Shown: positions 36,244 to 51,737, counted from the first letter of the stretch. The stretch is 64,000 nt of DNA from Bugula neritina (GCA_964035545.1 OZ037772.1:6406889-6470888), one strand, 5' to 3'. The notes: a model not told the origin generated them from the sequence alone. Made by a program: numbers and translations.

Positions 36244-37262
36244 TAATAATAAATAGCTTCAAACGCTGTGTCAATATGTGAAAGCATGTATATCTCTGCT
36301 GTGGGCTATACATAACAGCAAAAGCATAGCATTGGATATAGAGAAAAATATTTGCTATATGCTGCTATATGAGGTAATGAGATAGTAAGAACTTTTATTT
36401 TTCACATTTGAAACAACTTTTCTAGTAAACACAAAGTTCCAGCTCTACAATTCATGTATTAAAATAGACAAAACTGTGTTTAAAATGGAACCTATATGCT
36501 TACCAGTTGACAAAGATAACTTCATGAAGTAAACCATCTCCCCAAAGTCTTCTTCTTCCGGCTGTACTAAAGTCTCATTAAATAGTCTGCAAGTTCTGTT
36601 TGTTGATTCAAAGACACCAGACTGACACTGACTGTGGATAACACTGCACTGAGCCATGCATCCAAGAGGAGACTCGGCTGAAACAAGCTCTTTAATGTAA
36701 TAACAACTTAGCCAAACCATGGTTTACTCAAAATTATATAGAAAAGAAACGTTTCATAGAATACCACTTTTGGAAAACATCGATGGTAATTAAAACGTGT
36801 TGAACACTCCAAAAAGAAAGCTAAAGTATGCATTGTACTGCCATTGAAAAACATGTAAATAGGATTGAAATTAAAGCATGATATTTCTAATAAAAACTTG
36901 AAACGGGAATTAAGGTTGAAGGTGTTTTTTAACAATTATACTTGCTTATAAAATTTTAGTGTTAAGTTTGATCCTAACTTTACCTATAATTGATCTATTA
37001 AACAAGAAACTAATGTTGTTGATAAAATTATAGCAACTTGCACAAATATGTTGTCCATTTCAATTGTTTGTGTATTTTCAAAGCAAAAGATTATATATTT
37101 ACCTGCCACATGTGTAGCTTTCAGTGTTGGAAACTGTGTACTGTTCTGTTGAAGCCTAATACCTTGCACACAATACAAGTGTTCAGTCATGGTTTCTACA
37201 CCAAAAACTTGATGAAAATACAAATTTAAAAGTGCAAACACGAAACCAAAAATCACTTTCAT

Positions 37263-38653
<1,391 letters not shown>

Positions 38654-41600
38654 TTAGAAGTGATAGATGGAAGAGTTTGATTCTAGCAAACTTTGAAATC
38701 TGGAAGACGTCACAGTGGAACACTGAAAGCTGTCACTAACTTCACCCGATTCTGCTTCACCTAGTTCTGCTTTACCTAGTTCTGCCTCATTAATATTGGT
38801 GTCAACAGAAACACAATCATTGAATGTATCCATTCCTTCATTGGTTGAGGTAACTGGTTGGTGCCTAGAGTTCTGTAGGTTATGATTCTGAGGTCGATCA
38901 GAGCAAGATATATACTTGGCGTCTACGTGAGAGCTGTCAGCTCCACTCGCATGCGAATTAAAATTTCTACTATTAAAGTATAACTGATCTTTAGAGAATG
39001 GAGTCACTGTATCTATAGTTCTGGTTCTAGGAGAACATATCTTTTGACTTGGGGTATTTGAATCTTTAGGATCAGTTGAAGCTGTCCCACAGATATTGCC
39101 ATTATGTGATGCATTGGTTTGAATACATTTCTGGTCATGTGATCTATGAGCTTGGTCATGTGATCTATTGGTCACTTGACCTTGGCCTTGAACAAGTTTT
39201 CTCCCATCATCCATTGCTAAATAAACAATAATAAGAATGATTGACCACCATTAACTAATGCTTTGAGAGCCATTCATAAACTAGGACCATCAAAATCATT
39301 CACAAGTAATAAACTTTTCGAAGCTAAGTTTAATAAACTAGTTTAATAAAAGCTGGTCATGGTAATAGTGGCAAACAATACTGATGACTAGACAAACTGC
39401 TAGGTCAATGTACTTTGTAACAGCTAAATTAATTTAAATCAGCAGCAGACGTTTGACCTCAATAAACAAATATTATAAAGCTATTCAAAGAAAACATGAC
39501 AAAATAAATACCAAATAAAATAGCGCTACTTATTTATAAATATTATCATAATAGTTTGAATTTCACTTCATCAGAGGAAATATCTTTTAATATTTTGTAT
39601 TTTCTTTTTATTCATACTCCAATTTAGAAAATTACCAATAGTAATACATTTTAGTAAGTTGTTTTCTAAATGACTTACCAGTCATGTGACTTGGATTAGT
39701 TGCTATTGTATTCAATGTCAAAGTATCTAAAAATAGAATAGGGTAAAAGTTATTTCAATACATAACAAAACTTGAACTGCACATTTTTCGTCAAAATTAC
39801 CAACTAATAAAACAAATTAAAAACTCACCAAACCCAGAATTATAATCCTTCACTTGTTCAATAGCCCAGTTTAAAGTTTCTTTCTACAAAAAAAATGACA
39901 TAGTTTAACTATTCTTTTGAATAATAATTCTATTCAGCAAATTTAATTTCTCCCTGTCTTTTAGCATATCTATCTTCTTTCTTTTGCATACTTAACAAAT
40001 TTAACTATCACTAGAAAAAGTTACATATGTTTATAATAATGACTCCAACTGAGTATAGGCTACAGAAACTATAGTTAGCTGTTTCTAAACCAGTATTTCA
40101 GCAAAACTTATTCCCGCATGCGGAGTTAAAACATCATAAAACATAGGCTCAACATGTTTCACAACCAATGCATATGGCACAAGCACAGAGCTAGTTAGAG
40201 TAGTCAAAGTGGAACCTATAAGTAACAGTTTTCAAGAAATTAAGCACTAACTTAAACTAATTTACAGCAACAATCAGTAATAACCAATTAATGATTGGCT
40301 ATTTGGATAAATTAATTTAATGCTAGAAAACCTAGTTGATCGAAACCTTAGCCAAAATTTAGACTAAGATGATTTAATTAATAAAAAACAGTCACCAGGT
40401 AATTTACAACAAACTTCAAAATTTAAAGAAAAACATCATATTTCAAGCAAGGAAAATTCAATGTAAATAAAAATAAAAAAATTATAAAGTTGGTTAAGAC
40501 TGACTTCTGACATAACAGCTGGAATGCATACAAGAAACTCGTAGTTTCTTACCAAGCCACTTTGCTCGTACTTAGACCAGGAATGTAAAACTATGGGGGG
40601 TTCTTCTTTATCCCGCCCCAACCCGTCATACTTGGACAAGTGCAAACTCGTTACCTGCAACACAGAAACCAGATTGTTTAAGAAATTACAGGCAGAAACT
40701 ACTATAATCTATTAAACAGAAACTACTATAATCTATTAAACAGAAACTACTATAATCTATTAAACAGAAACTACTATAATCTATCAAACAGAAACTATCA
40801 TAATATGTCTAACGGAAATTAACTTATAAAAAATATAAAAATGCAACTCCATTATAGAATCTGTGTAAATTGAAAGTATGTTGCTTAGCTACCATATAGA
40901 AGACTTAATTTCAGTTGGTTTATTAATCACACAAAGCTGCTGTAATGCACTGCTAAAATGTATTAAATATATGAAAATAAAGGTATACTATATATTTTAT
41001 ACTGTATTATATAATACAATATACATTATATTATAATATAGTATACAACATATTACGCTATAACCTACTACCTAGTACGTTTTACAGTATATTATTAAAA
41101 ATATAATTTAGCACATGATATAGCACATGATATAGCATATAACGTAGTATAATATAGTATACTATATAGCATACCGCTGCCCGAACAGGACCAAGCAGAG
41201 ATAGGTGAGAAAAATATAACATATCATGTAGTATAGTATACTACATTATATAGCATATCATAGAGTATAGTATACTACATTATATAGCATATCATAGAGT
41301 ATAATATACTACATTATATAGCATATCATAGAGTATAATATACTACATTATATATAACATATCATAGAGTATAATATACAACATTATATAACATATCATG
41401 GAGTATAATATACTACATTATATAACATATCATAGAGTATAATATACTACATTATATAGCATATCATGGAGTATAATATACTACATTATATAACATATCA
41501 TAGAGTATAATATACTACATTATATAACATATCATAGAGTATAATATACTACATTATATAGCATATCATGGAGTATATGATTTCCACTCAGTGTTTACAT

Positions 41601-44600
41601 CAAGTAGCTAATCAGCCAATAAACACTTACCAACTGTCTGGTCTCTGAAGGAATTCTTATTAGACTCAGGTCTCTATTTCTATTTAAAATGTAGTCTATA
41701 TTCTCTACTGGGACGTGGTCAAAGGCAACCTGTAAAACATTAAATCAAATAGTTTTAATACAAAGCGAAGTGAGTCAACAAACACCCAGAAATTAATTAG
41801 TTTTTGTTGGAATTGAGATAAAAAGCTAAACAGTCTGATAAAGAGAATATCAGTGTACATAGTTTAATTTATATTAGTATTCTCTTAAGATACTATATCT
41901 AGTGTGATATTTAAATATTGATAAAATACGTTTGGTGGCAGAAATATAGCAACAATGTATTTATTTAAAAAAATAGTAGGCAACTATTATAGCCTGGGTC
42001 TTAACTTTAGTTTCTAACAGGAGTGTGCTTGAATAAGTATTATAAGAGAAAACTGGTAGCATGAAGCAAATGCCTGCGCGAACTGAAACTTTGGGATGCC
42101 ACTTTGTGCTGATTTATGTGGTCGAATTGCTAGAACTATTTTTGTGATGGTCAACTTGGCTGAGCACTATTATAGTGGCTTCAATTTCGAGTTCTACTTT
42201 GATAATTTCATTTCAATCAATTGAAAGTTGCTGAGAACATCGAGTAAGATTTCAAAATAAAATAATTTAGGACATGGCAAATCTGATTGGTCACTTTAAT
42301 TCTGCTCTTACTGATTACTGTTCCATATGAGAATGATAGAAATTTCAAGTTTGTAAAAGACCTAATAATGAATTATAGCGGTGTGACAACTCTGTAATAG
42401 AACTTTGCTGAAATTTTCCAGACATGAGTCTCTATCGTATAGCATGTCCAACAAACTCTTGGGATGACAACTCACAACTATAGTAGGAGGGAAACCTGCA
42501 GCCTTAGGTTCAGTTAGTAGATTCAGTAAGGCTGGTCTCTCTAGCATCCCGTGATGCGCAGACGAGCTAGGTAAACCTTCAAAGTAATGGAGGTTCTCCA
42601 GAAGATTCCATGAGTATATGACGAGTATGCATTCACAGCTCATCAGCATATTCCTACATTCAAACATATTATATTGTATATACTAGTTGAGACAGATCAA
42701 TTAGGAAAAATTTCATTTATATGTCAAAACTCTGAAAACGCCTATAAGGTCTCTCTATTAGGCTACTTGGACCTAAAGGAAGCCATAAACAGAGGTATGG
42801 TAGTAAAAGGGTCATTTTACTCAATTATTTAGCTAAATTTTTTTTCGTGAGATATAGTAGTGACACTTACTGGTCAACTGCAGCGCTGTATAGTATGATC
42901 TCACAGTTGAAAAAGTCACAGAGCACTTGACACAGAGTGTCGTTCAGATGCTGGTAGAGTTCTTCAGAGATGTATGCCAGACAGACCTTACGACGTGGAT
43001 CCGAGGCTACCATATCTGAGAGCAGACAACAATAAATTATTAACAAAACTGGACGCAGAGGAAATAAAAGTGTTTATATAAACGGAAAATATAAACTCGC
43101 TAAAACAATCATGAAGTATCAAAAAGACTTCATATATCCAGTGTTAATTATACTGAAACTGCATTTACTAGCATATAAATTCCTAATGACATTATACCAC
43201 TTTATTATTTAATTCAAAAGATTGAAAGTATTTGAAAGTGATTACTTTGTAGAAAAAAATTAAATAAATAAATAAAATTTCTATACATTGACAAAGGCTA
43301 CATAGTATGATTGGTTAATGGTTACTACTTGGAATGGAAAGAAGATGAAGACAATGTATTGCCTCTAAACTTAAGTAATACTAACAAGTGATTTATTTAT
43401 AGAATAGGAGTTGTTTTCCCTGATATCTGGAGTAAACTTACTGTAGTAGCTTTTCTGTCCATTGCATAGACTGAAGCACCGCTTTACTGCCTTGGGATAT
43501 CTCAGAGAAAGCAATACAGCCAAGAAAACTGCAGCCATTATGACCACTGCACCAACTGCGGCCCCTATCACCCACCCGTCAACCACTACAACAATGATTC
43601 ACAGGCTAGAAGTTGTTTAGAACTAAAAGAAGTAACAAGAAGTAGGAGAAAAGAATATTATAAAACATTTAAAGTTAGCAGAAAAACATTTAACACTTGA
43701 AAAACAGTTAATAGAGATGATGAAAAAATTATTTACAGCTGCAACAGCCAATGAAGTTCCACGATACATACCTGGAGTTTCAGTGGTGCCTTTAATAGAA
43801 GAGTGTAGCCTACAGTCTGTGCATACACCATTAGCATAACACTGCTGACTTGGACACGGTGTCACAGGTGCTTGTCCTGTAGGGCGCATGGGATGGGGTA
43901 ACACAGCTGAGCTATTCTCAGTTTTATAAGTAGTTATTGTTTTAACTGTTGATGTAGAAGCTACAAAAGTTGAAAGGTATCAAATACATCTCACTTCAAC
44001 TTTGAGTCACTAAAGCATATATATGTTTATGAATTTATAAATATATACATACATACATACGCGCACACACACACACACACACTCGCGCACACACACTCAC
44101 GAGCGCACACACACACACACACACGCGCGCACACACACACACTCGCGAGCGCACACACCGCACACATTCTTTTTGTAACTGGTCAAGAAAGATAGTCGTA
44201 CAGATTTAAACACACAGAAAACCGGAAATGCACACACTGCACACAAGCATACCTATCAAAATCAAAATATGATATCTAAAGCTTGTTTTGTCTACTGAAA
44301 CAGCATTGCATTCACAAACTACTACTAGAATAGAATAAATTCTCTCAGATAAAATTAACTTTAGGTTGGAATTTCCCAAAACACTGCTCAGAGTTATTTA
44401 ACTGGAAGTAGCATACTTGTGAAATCCGGAGTCGTTTGAAATACTTGGAATGCAGTTCCTCCTCGAGATGAAGTAGAGTTCAACAGAGCTGTAATCTCCA
44501 CTATGTAAGTACTGTAACTATGCTTGAGAGAATCTATAGTCAAACTGTAGACTGGATTCTCTACCACAGAGTCATTACTGGCCATGTACTGGATCTGGTA

Positions 44601-47600
44601 GTATCTACACAGCTCAAACTACAATCAACACAAGAGTTCTGACATGCAATGTCTTATGGAACCAACTACTTTTAAGGCCTGAGAATCACACAAAATCATG
44701 TGACGATTTTCGTGAGTTATCCTCTCGTTATGACCAGCTACACACTCGTCCGACGAAACACATAATAAATAGTCCATGAATGAGTCTTGCACGAGATACA
44801 AACAGCAGAAAATTGTCAAATAGAGAAACGTGGTAGAAATTAAATAATTACTGTTGCTAAAATTCTATTGACCAATCAAATGTTAATTTTTTCGTCCATC
44901 GTCTTCATTGTGTACACCCAACGAAGACGATTTCATTTGAATTCCCTCAAATTTTCTCGCACGATTGTGTTTTCGTGTCAAATAGACGATTTCGCGTGAT
45001 CTTCACGAGTGTGTGGCCAGGCCTTTAAAATTACCTAAAATTATTTCATTATAAAAACCTCTAGCAGTGGCTTATAAGGGGTTAGCGTGTGCCTAGTAAG
45101 CATTCAGCCACATGTTCAAGCCGGACAAAGGCCAGTGGTGATGTTAGGAAGAGCATCCAGTTATAATTGCTCCTGTGCCTCATCTAAATAAGTCCTTAGC
45201 CAGCTTTAACAAAAATCCCTTTACATGAGGCGCTTTCTCACTGGGATAGTGACTAAAAACTTGAGTGAGTTTTAAAAACCTCGATAGCAGACAAATTTGC
45301 CTTTGCTGCACAATAGACCAATTGCTTGTACGTCATAAAACTACATTTTCTCTTACTTGATAAGTTCTGACATGGATCCAACCACTAATTTACAATTACC
45401 TAAAGTTAATGTATCACATAAACCTTTAGCAGAGAGATTCGCCATTGTATGCTACATATTAATGAACCAGTAACTTGTATATCATGAGAACTACAGTTTA
45501 TCTTACTTGATATCTTTATGAGTATTATTCAAAAGTAGGTTATTTGATAACTAATAGAATGCTGTCTTTTATAATTAAATATGAAATATATAATCACAGG
45601 CTTTATATTCTAAACTTTGTCTAAACTCTAAAACAGTATAGCAACTTGGTTCTAATACCACTCACGCACACAACTCTCGCAAGTTTAAATCACTCTACGG
45701 TCTGAAAGAGACCCCTGGTGTTTACTAAGCCAGCGCTCAAACCCTGTTGAAGTGATAAAATGTACATAAGAATGTTCCCCAAAATACCTAACTTACAAGT
45801 TTTTTTGCTAAATAGAAGCGCTTTATCCATATGACGTAGCCCACCACACTTTTGGCATCTAAAAGCAAAACATAGATTAAAACATAATAAACTGGGAACT
45901 TAGAGTTGTGTCTGCAATTTTTTCTATAAATTAAGACACTAGTTTTTGGCTTCAAGTATAAAGCAAGTCATAGAAGACAACTCCCTAGATGCAGGTTATA
46001 GACCTCAAAAATAAATTTCATCTGTGCTTGGGTACTGTTTGCCTATTTATACTATACTGCAAAGAGACTGAGCTGTTTGAAATTTAAAGGGAATTATAGA
46101 AGACAACTCTTATTATAAATGGAAAGAAACTTTGAAAACAAATGGAAACTGATTTGCTTAGCGTATGTTCATTGCAAACTTCAAAAAAAGATAGTTAGAC
46201 AATAAAACTGTAAGCTGAAATAAAAGCAAATTTGATCAAAACTTTCGGTGGTTGAAAGTGCGTGAAAGTTGGTCATTGAGTTTTTAAATTGTATGAAAAA
46301 CATTTGAAACTAGTTTAAATGTCAAAAACAATTTTTTTGAAAAATGATGTATTTATTTAGTGGAAGTTGTCTTTCCTCAATTAGCTAACCTTGAGAAGGA
46401 GATTGCCATTCGATGTAGAATCCATACTTGTTGGCATTGTTTTTGAAGACATAGTGGTGCAGCAGGACAGGCTTAGATATAGAATTTGAGTAAGATGAAC
46501 CACCACCCAATCCATGAGCCACGCAGTCACCTGATTAAAACAGCAATTCTATAATATTCCAAACTAATTCTTCATCCATATTTAAAATGTTCAATTTATG
46601 ATTATTTAAAACAATTCTTCAACTTTTCAACTAAATATCTATTTTCAAATTCATCACTGCTTCACTTTAAAACAATCATTTACTTGAACCAAATATAAAT
46701 TTAAAAGCCAACTGGAAAGTTACAGTTCGACTTTAATTAATATCTTATTTCCAAGAAAATGTCAATTAATGTAAGTGAATTTGGTTTATAAGATAGTCCA
46801 GGTTGTTTAGTTTGATTGAGAATTGTCCTTTCTATCCATCTTATTCTGTTAGGAAGGCCGTATTTACTTACTTCGGCTCTCGGATGATTGACAATCGTAG
46901 TTCTACAAATAGAGTAGCAGACGACATGAGTGTCTTCTGCTAATAGCTACAGTCGACTCCCTAACTTCTTGTATTCAACTCACGAACAGAATACCAAAAG
47001 GCTATTAGTACAGTTAAAAGTGTTTTTGTTAATATCAGTGCCTCACTTTGAAAAAAACATTAGCATCAACAAGTAGTTTTACCATAGAATGTTGTATTTT
47101 AGTTCCCTGTGATAAGACTTAGTAGATCACACACAGTTTTATTAGAATGAAACACAAACAAATACATATTTGTACATTATAAGAACTTTATAACAAATTA
47201 ATTAACAGGTTAGGCAAAGCCAGGCATATCTAACTTTCTTTCCGAGCCATATAATAAACGTAAATGTCAACTGTTGATCTACACAGTGAAATTAATCTTA
47301 TCTAAGGCTTTTGTTTATTTAGTATGTTGTGTGCTCAGCTGGCAACTAGTGGTGGAGCCAGCTACAGCAAGCACCCCTACAATTACACTTTTTTTAAACC
47401 AGGATGGTTTAATTTTACTGTTTAATAATTCACAACCATTAATGGTAGCGTAGGGCCACACTGTGAGGGCAAGATGCGTGGAATCCACACCAGCCCAAAA
47501 AGGAGTTGTTGCGTGAGGGTAAAATGTTGAGTGAGAAGTGCAGCAATTAGCCAGTGCAGGTTTGATCTAATTGGCTGTTTACCATTTAGCATGTAGGGAG

Positions 47601-49003
47601 TACTTTTTTAATTTCAATAAAAATAAATTAAAACAGTTTCATATTATAGTTTGCATTTTATTTTAGAGCAGGCAGGCATACAGTTCTGCAGATGTCTACC
47701 TATGCTTAAGTGCAGCAACATTTAATAATCGTAAACACAGCACAAGCCCTGAGTGTAAAACCCTCATAGTTTCATGCTTCAAGAAATGCAGATTGTAAAC
47801 ACTGCAGATCATTATTCAAACTAAAACAGAAAGCATGACTACAGGAGTTGTGTAGAATTGAGCAGAGATTAATATTGTAAGCTAACTTCTTCATTGATCT
47901 GAAAACTTTACTCTTCACTGCATTCTTTTTAAATTATTAAAAGACATTATATTAATATTCTATCATAACCTTGTTGTCTGACAGTGTTGTTCAAGCCTAT
48001 GACTACATGTGACTGCTATATGAATTGAGTTATTGAGTAAGTAACTGAAAGAGTGAGTGATTGATCCATTGATTGATTGAGAGAGTAACTGAGAAAGTGG
48101 AAGAGTGACTGATAGAGTGAATATTGGTTTATTGATTGATTGAGGGTGGGAGAGTTAGTGATTGATAAATTGATTTATTAACTGAGAGTAAGGAAAGAGT
48201 GAATGAGGGAATCATGCAGCTAGCATTTGTTGCTTGACACACTCGAGCAGTGCCTCAATTAACACAAGTATTTCTGCATAATTAATTCTATATCATCAAT
48301 GAATCATTCTGGTGCACAAAGCAAATTTACTCTAGTGAATGAAATGAATGGAAATTATTTGTTCACCAGCTCATGACAACAAAACAGCTTCACCTAACCT
48401 GCCCTGCCCCATGTGTATAGACTATTAGTTGAAAAAACATTCCACCATTGCAGTGATTATGGCACTTGAGAGTAGTACAAGGTGACAATTGTACAATGAT
48501 ACAGGATTGAGGTTCAGCAATTGTAAATATTTCTAATGAAATTTAACACTCATTTGTGGTTTTAAAATCGCACACTCATTTAAACTCTATATGAGAAGTC
48601 AAACTCAATAGAAAATAAAGCAATAATACAAGTGCCATTAAAGGCCAACCTGTCTTATAGTAAAAACATGAACCTAGTTTATTCTACTAATACTTTTCAA
48701 CTTATATGGACAAATCGATATCTCTGCTCTAAAAATGCTTTCCTCATTTCATCTTTTATTTCAAATAATCCAACAGGGTTCTGAATTTTTTCCAAGTGAT
48801 ATATATTATTACCAGTATTTACACTGAATTTCACAACGTGTTTTCATGTCTGTTATATGTAGTTAATAAATAAATCAATCAATCACTCTCAACACATAGG
48901 TTGAATATCTTACTGGAAATCCTTTAGGAGTACAGTCGGCCATTGTAACTGGAAGAGGGGTTTGAAGAAGCAATAGAATCACACACAATAAGGGTCGCAT
49001 CAT
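38654..49003 (-). CDS. Gene G: IL-17-receptor-like type I membrane protein with SEFIR-like domain, 682 aa
   Basis: Fourteen exons: 49003-48914, 46902-46872, 46530-46390, 45858-45797, 44618-44417, 43960-43772, 43585-43442, 43015-42871, 42653-42476, 41729-41631, 40654-40553, 39883-39829, 39726-39679 and 39216-38654; 2049 nt, all GT/AG, phases consistent. Residues 1-25 are a signal peptide. About 45-175 look fibronectin-III-like (YGFYIEWQSPSQ, FELCRYYQIQYMA). About 208-222 is a small cysteine motif (CPSQQCYANGVCTDC). TM lies at about 243-265. The cytoplasmic part begins with KVCLAYISEELYQHL, CEIILYS and CILVIYSWNLLENLHYF, then TIVVAFDHVPV, typical of the SEFIR fold that recruits Act1-type adaptors. 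The roughly 200-aa tail is Ser/Thr-rich and ends SIYHF. It is identified by fold-type motifs, not by database search. The tiny 31-nt exon 2 is the least certain. Confidence 0.72.
40690..40805. repeat. 24-bp minisatellite
   Basis: About five tandem copies of CAGAAACTACTATAATCTAT plus TAAA, in an intron of gene G. Confidence 0.9.
41172..41213 (+). mobile_element. LINE-like 3' tail fragment
   Basis: The segment CCAAGCAGAGATAGGTGAGA recurs at about 53085-53127 (ACAAAGCAGAGATAGGTGAG). A shorter form (GAGATAGGTGAGAATAT) follows the LINE relic at 57572-57800. It is probably the 3' end of the same element, 5'-truncated. Confidence 0.45.
41213..41577. repeat. 34-bp AT-rich minisatellite
   Basis: About eleven tandem copies of a unit containing GTATAATATACTACATTATA and GCATATCATGGA/CATAGA, with AGC/AAC variants, in an intron of gene G. 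Confidence 0.9.
44047..44166. repeat. CA/CG microsatellite
   Basis: (TACA)n followed by (CA)n with CGCG and CTCG interruptions, in an intron of gene G. Confidence 0.9.
44674..45024. mobile_element. MITE, copy 1 of the GTGTGTGGCCAG family
   Basis: Shares with 56061-56437 the segments GAGTTATCCTCTCGTTATGA, TCTTGCACGAGATACAAACA, GTTGCTAAAATTCTATTGAC, GAATTCCCTCAAATT and the end CACGAGTGTGTGGCCAG. The left end is shortened relative to the right. Lies in an intron of gene G. Confidence 0.8.
45060..45278 (+). mobile_element. tRNA-derived SINE copy
   Basis: Complete core (GGTGATGTTAGGAAGAGCAT, CTCCTGTGCCTCATCTAAA) and tail (GATAGTGACTAAAAACTTGA). The tRNA head is diverged (GTGGCTTATAAGGGGTTAG; GTTCAAGCC). 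In an intron of gene G, antisense, immediately after the MITE. Confidence 0.8.
45680..45745 (-). mobile_element. SINE fragment with internal deletion
   Basis: The tail (CGCAAGTTTAAATCACTCTA) is joined almost directly to head sequence (TGTTTACTAAGCCAGCGCTC). The core is missing. In an intron of gene G. Confidence 0.45.
48030..48215. repeat. Degenerate GAGT/TGAT tetranucleotide repeat
   Basis: Repeated GAGTGA, TTGATTGATTGA and AACTGAGA motifs in the first intron of gene G. Non-coding. Confidence 0.7.
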
Positions 49004-49192
49004 GACTACCACTTTGAGTTTCTCCCTCAACCGAGGCTAGCAGTGTATAAATGTAGAAGATACTTCAACGTTAGTGTCCGTTGATGGTCATTCAAAGGGC
49101 CTCATCAGGTCACTTTCGATTTCATCACTGATATTTTGACACCTGAATCTGTAAAAATTAACAATCCCATTATCAGCAAATTTACAATATTT

Positions 49193-49330
49193 TAATGGCT
49201 GTGGGAAGTATTGCTCCTCCTATGACACTAACACTTGCAGTAGAAGACGGCAATATTACATTATAAGAGTTTTAACTACATACTGCACCTAGACTAACAT
49301 TGTGAAATGCCCCACCACTCACTAAGGTTA
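49193..49330 (+). repeat. Dispersed repeat, second family (diverged)
   Basis: ATGGCTGTGGGAAGTAT, ACACTAACACTTGCAGTAGA and a TATTACATTATAAGAGTTTT stretch parallel the copies at 18836 and 21690. It lies just upstream of gene G. Confidence 0.45.
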
Positions 49331-50575
49331 GGTTATGAGCCTGTAATTAAGCATACAATAAAACCCCACTAACAGTAGTTCACAAAACTACAACAATATC
49401 ACTGAAAAACTCTGCTAGCATAAATAATTACTTAAGACCTGGACTATATTTTTCTCTGTTTACTAACTACCTAGCTTACACTACTAAGGTAAAGCACAGA
49501 TAAGCAGTTTAGTAATATGTAGTTAGCACGTAGGCTCAGAAACAAGAAGCAAGATAAACCCTTACAAGTGATAAACTGCTGACTGAAGTTGATAGATTTC
49601 AGGTTAAACACAGTCAGTCTCAGCATGTTTAATAGTTTAGTTTCCAAGAAATAATAATCTGTTATATAACAAACTGCCTGCCAATCACTTCGTTTCCACT
49701 GAATGAAAATCAAACCACAACCACAAGTTGATGCATACCGGAACCACAAATTCGTTGGTAAAAAAGATTACAGTTGAGCTACTTCAACTCAGCCTTTACA
49801 TAGGCCACTTTTAGGAGCAGTAGTGGGGAGATTGAGATAGCCTAAGTTTTATAATTTTATTATTAAATTTTAGTTTGGAGGGCAAGCAAATTTCTTTGAA
49901 GAACATAACTTCTTTCTCTACATTTTTAAGCTAGAACATATGTTTTTTCCAACTTCTCCATTACTGCACCCAACTCCCCTAGCTCATGTATAGCAGCCAA
50001 TAAACACACTTTATTGTTAGTATTTATAGCACTAACGCTGCCCTTGAGTACCTCCTCCAATAGAATAAGACAATATAGGACACTCTTAACTATTAATATC
50101 CCATTATAACTTGTTTCTTTAGTAAAATGGCATAGAGAACATGGATTCATAGATACAATCTCTGGGGTAAAACGTATTAAAAACTGCAAGAGAAATAAAA
50201 TCCTATACCATAGACAAGAAAACTGTATTAAAAAAAATTAGATTCCGCATATCTGTATTTACATTTTACATGCTATATAGCACGGAGTTAGTATTCTGAA
50301 GCAGCTGCTAAATTCTTAGTGCTTCAGTATTTTTGAAACTCATTTTAGTTACTTTGTTGTCAGCCTTTTCAGTAGCCTACCTTGTAGTTCTGTTTTAGTT
50401 GTCCAAGAGGCATTCTGCACGTTATGTTGAGAGTAGGAGGAGTAAAACACTAGCTGTATATACCAGAGTCACATGTAACCAAGTAATAATACTAAAACAA
50501 CCATACTGATACCATGCACAGAAAGTATAACACTACAAACACGGCGCATGTAAGTTAAACCAAACCCCAACACTA

Positions 50576-50789
50576 CTCTTGCAAGTTTATAGTCCCCATC
50601 CTTGTGGGAACCGCCTGATGGAAAGATTTTTTGTTAAATCTGGCTAAGGACAATTATGCAGATGGGGCACAGGAGCAATTATGACTGGACGCTTTTCCAA
50701 ACATCACCAATGGCCTTTATTGGGGTTCTAACCCATGACTACATGTCTACCAAACAAACGCTCTAACCTCTAGACCACAGCTGCTCTCT
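50576..50789 (-). mobile_element. tRNA-derived SINE copy
   Basis: Minus orientation, near full length: GCAAGTTTATAGTCCCCATC, GATGGGGCACAGGAGCAATT, AACATCACCAATGGCCTTTA and CTCTAACCTCTAGACCACAG. Confidence 0.85.
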
Positions 50790-51324
50790 ACACTACTAGA
50801 CTACTACTAGACTACTACTTAGGTACAAAAGAAAATCATAAATCCAGTATCAACCTTTCAACAAGTTTAACTGACCGAATATACTCACTCACTGACGGAA
50901 TATACAATTTTGCAAATTCGAATAAGTCCTAGATGCGGCATCTATTCGACTATCATTACAAATTAAAACTAGAAAACTCATTTCGACATGGTTAACTGAA
51001 GGATATAATAAAATTCCTAATGCCCATTAATAATTTGCAACAGTTGAGCCAACCAGTAAAATTATTGCAAAATTACTCAAGTATAAACTGTCAATTTGTG
51101 AGCCACATCAAAGTTGCAAATCACTTGAGCTGTGGTTTATGACAACTTCACTCTGAAGGGTAGATTAGGAAGTTTCATCACCTGATTAATACCTGATCTA
51201 ATCTACTTAATAGTATTATTTTCAAATGCATTGTAGAAGAGCATGACTACGCTATAATTCAGTGGGTTTGAATGAAAGTTAAATAATAGGGCGATTCATG
51301 ACTAGCTCCAACTACTAGAAAACA

Positions 51325-51737
51325 ACCTACCTACAAGCAAGAAAACAACCTACCTACAAGCAAGAAAACAACCTACCTACAAGCAAGTAAACAACCTACC
51401 TACAAGCAAGAAAACAACCTACCTACAAGCAAGAAAACAACATACCTACAAGCAGAAAACAACCTACCTACAAGCAAGAACACAACCTACCTACAAGCAA
51501 GAAAACAACCTACCTACAAGCAAGAAAACAACCTATCTACAAGCAAGAAAACAATCTACCTACAAGCAGAAAACAACCTACCTACAAGCAAGAAAACAAC
51601 CTACCTACAAGCAAGAAAACAACCTACCTACAAGCAAGAAAACAACCTACCTACAAGCAAGAAAACAATCTACCTACAAGCAAGAAAACAACCTACCTAC
51701 AAGCAAGAAAACAACCTAACTACAAGCAAGAAAACAC
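51325..51737. repeat. 23-bp minisatellite
   Basis: About 18 tandem copies of AAACAACCTACCTACAAGCA plus AGA, with rare substitutions and two one-base-shorter units. The copies are directly adjacent with no spacers, so this is not a CRISPR array. Confidence 0.95.

Larger units (their letters stand above)
34099..37262 (-). pseudogene. Lectin locus F: PAN-PAN-F5/8C gene with two frameshifts
   Basis: Exons 37262-37103 (signal peptide MKVIFGFVFALLNLYFHQVF), 36677-36504 (PAN 1), 35723-35452 (PAN 2), 35034-34817 (F5/8C first half) and 34334-34099 (second half, ending HGLNIS). Splice sites are GT/AG throughout. The PAN 2 exon is 272 nt instead of 270, with two extra bases near 35563-35566 (within TCTGCGATAAACC, where paralogues read TCTGATAAACC). 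The F5/8C exon is also out of phase, with two extra bases near 34970 after GGTATCTAT. Both shifts disrupt the protein. An additional partial PAN 2 exon end lies at 35230-35346 in the following intron. It is probably a pseudogene; two identical-size insertions could also hint at sequencing error. Confidence 0.75.

Noticed and set aside
51325-51737. CRISPR-like regular repeat
   Set aside because: The 23-bp units are directly adjacent with no spacers, and the genome is animal.
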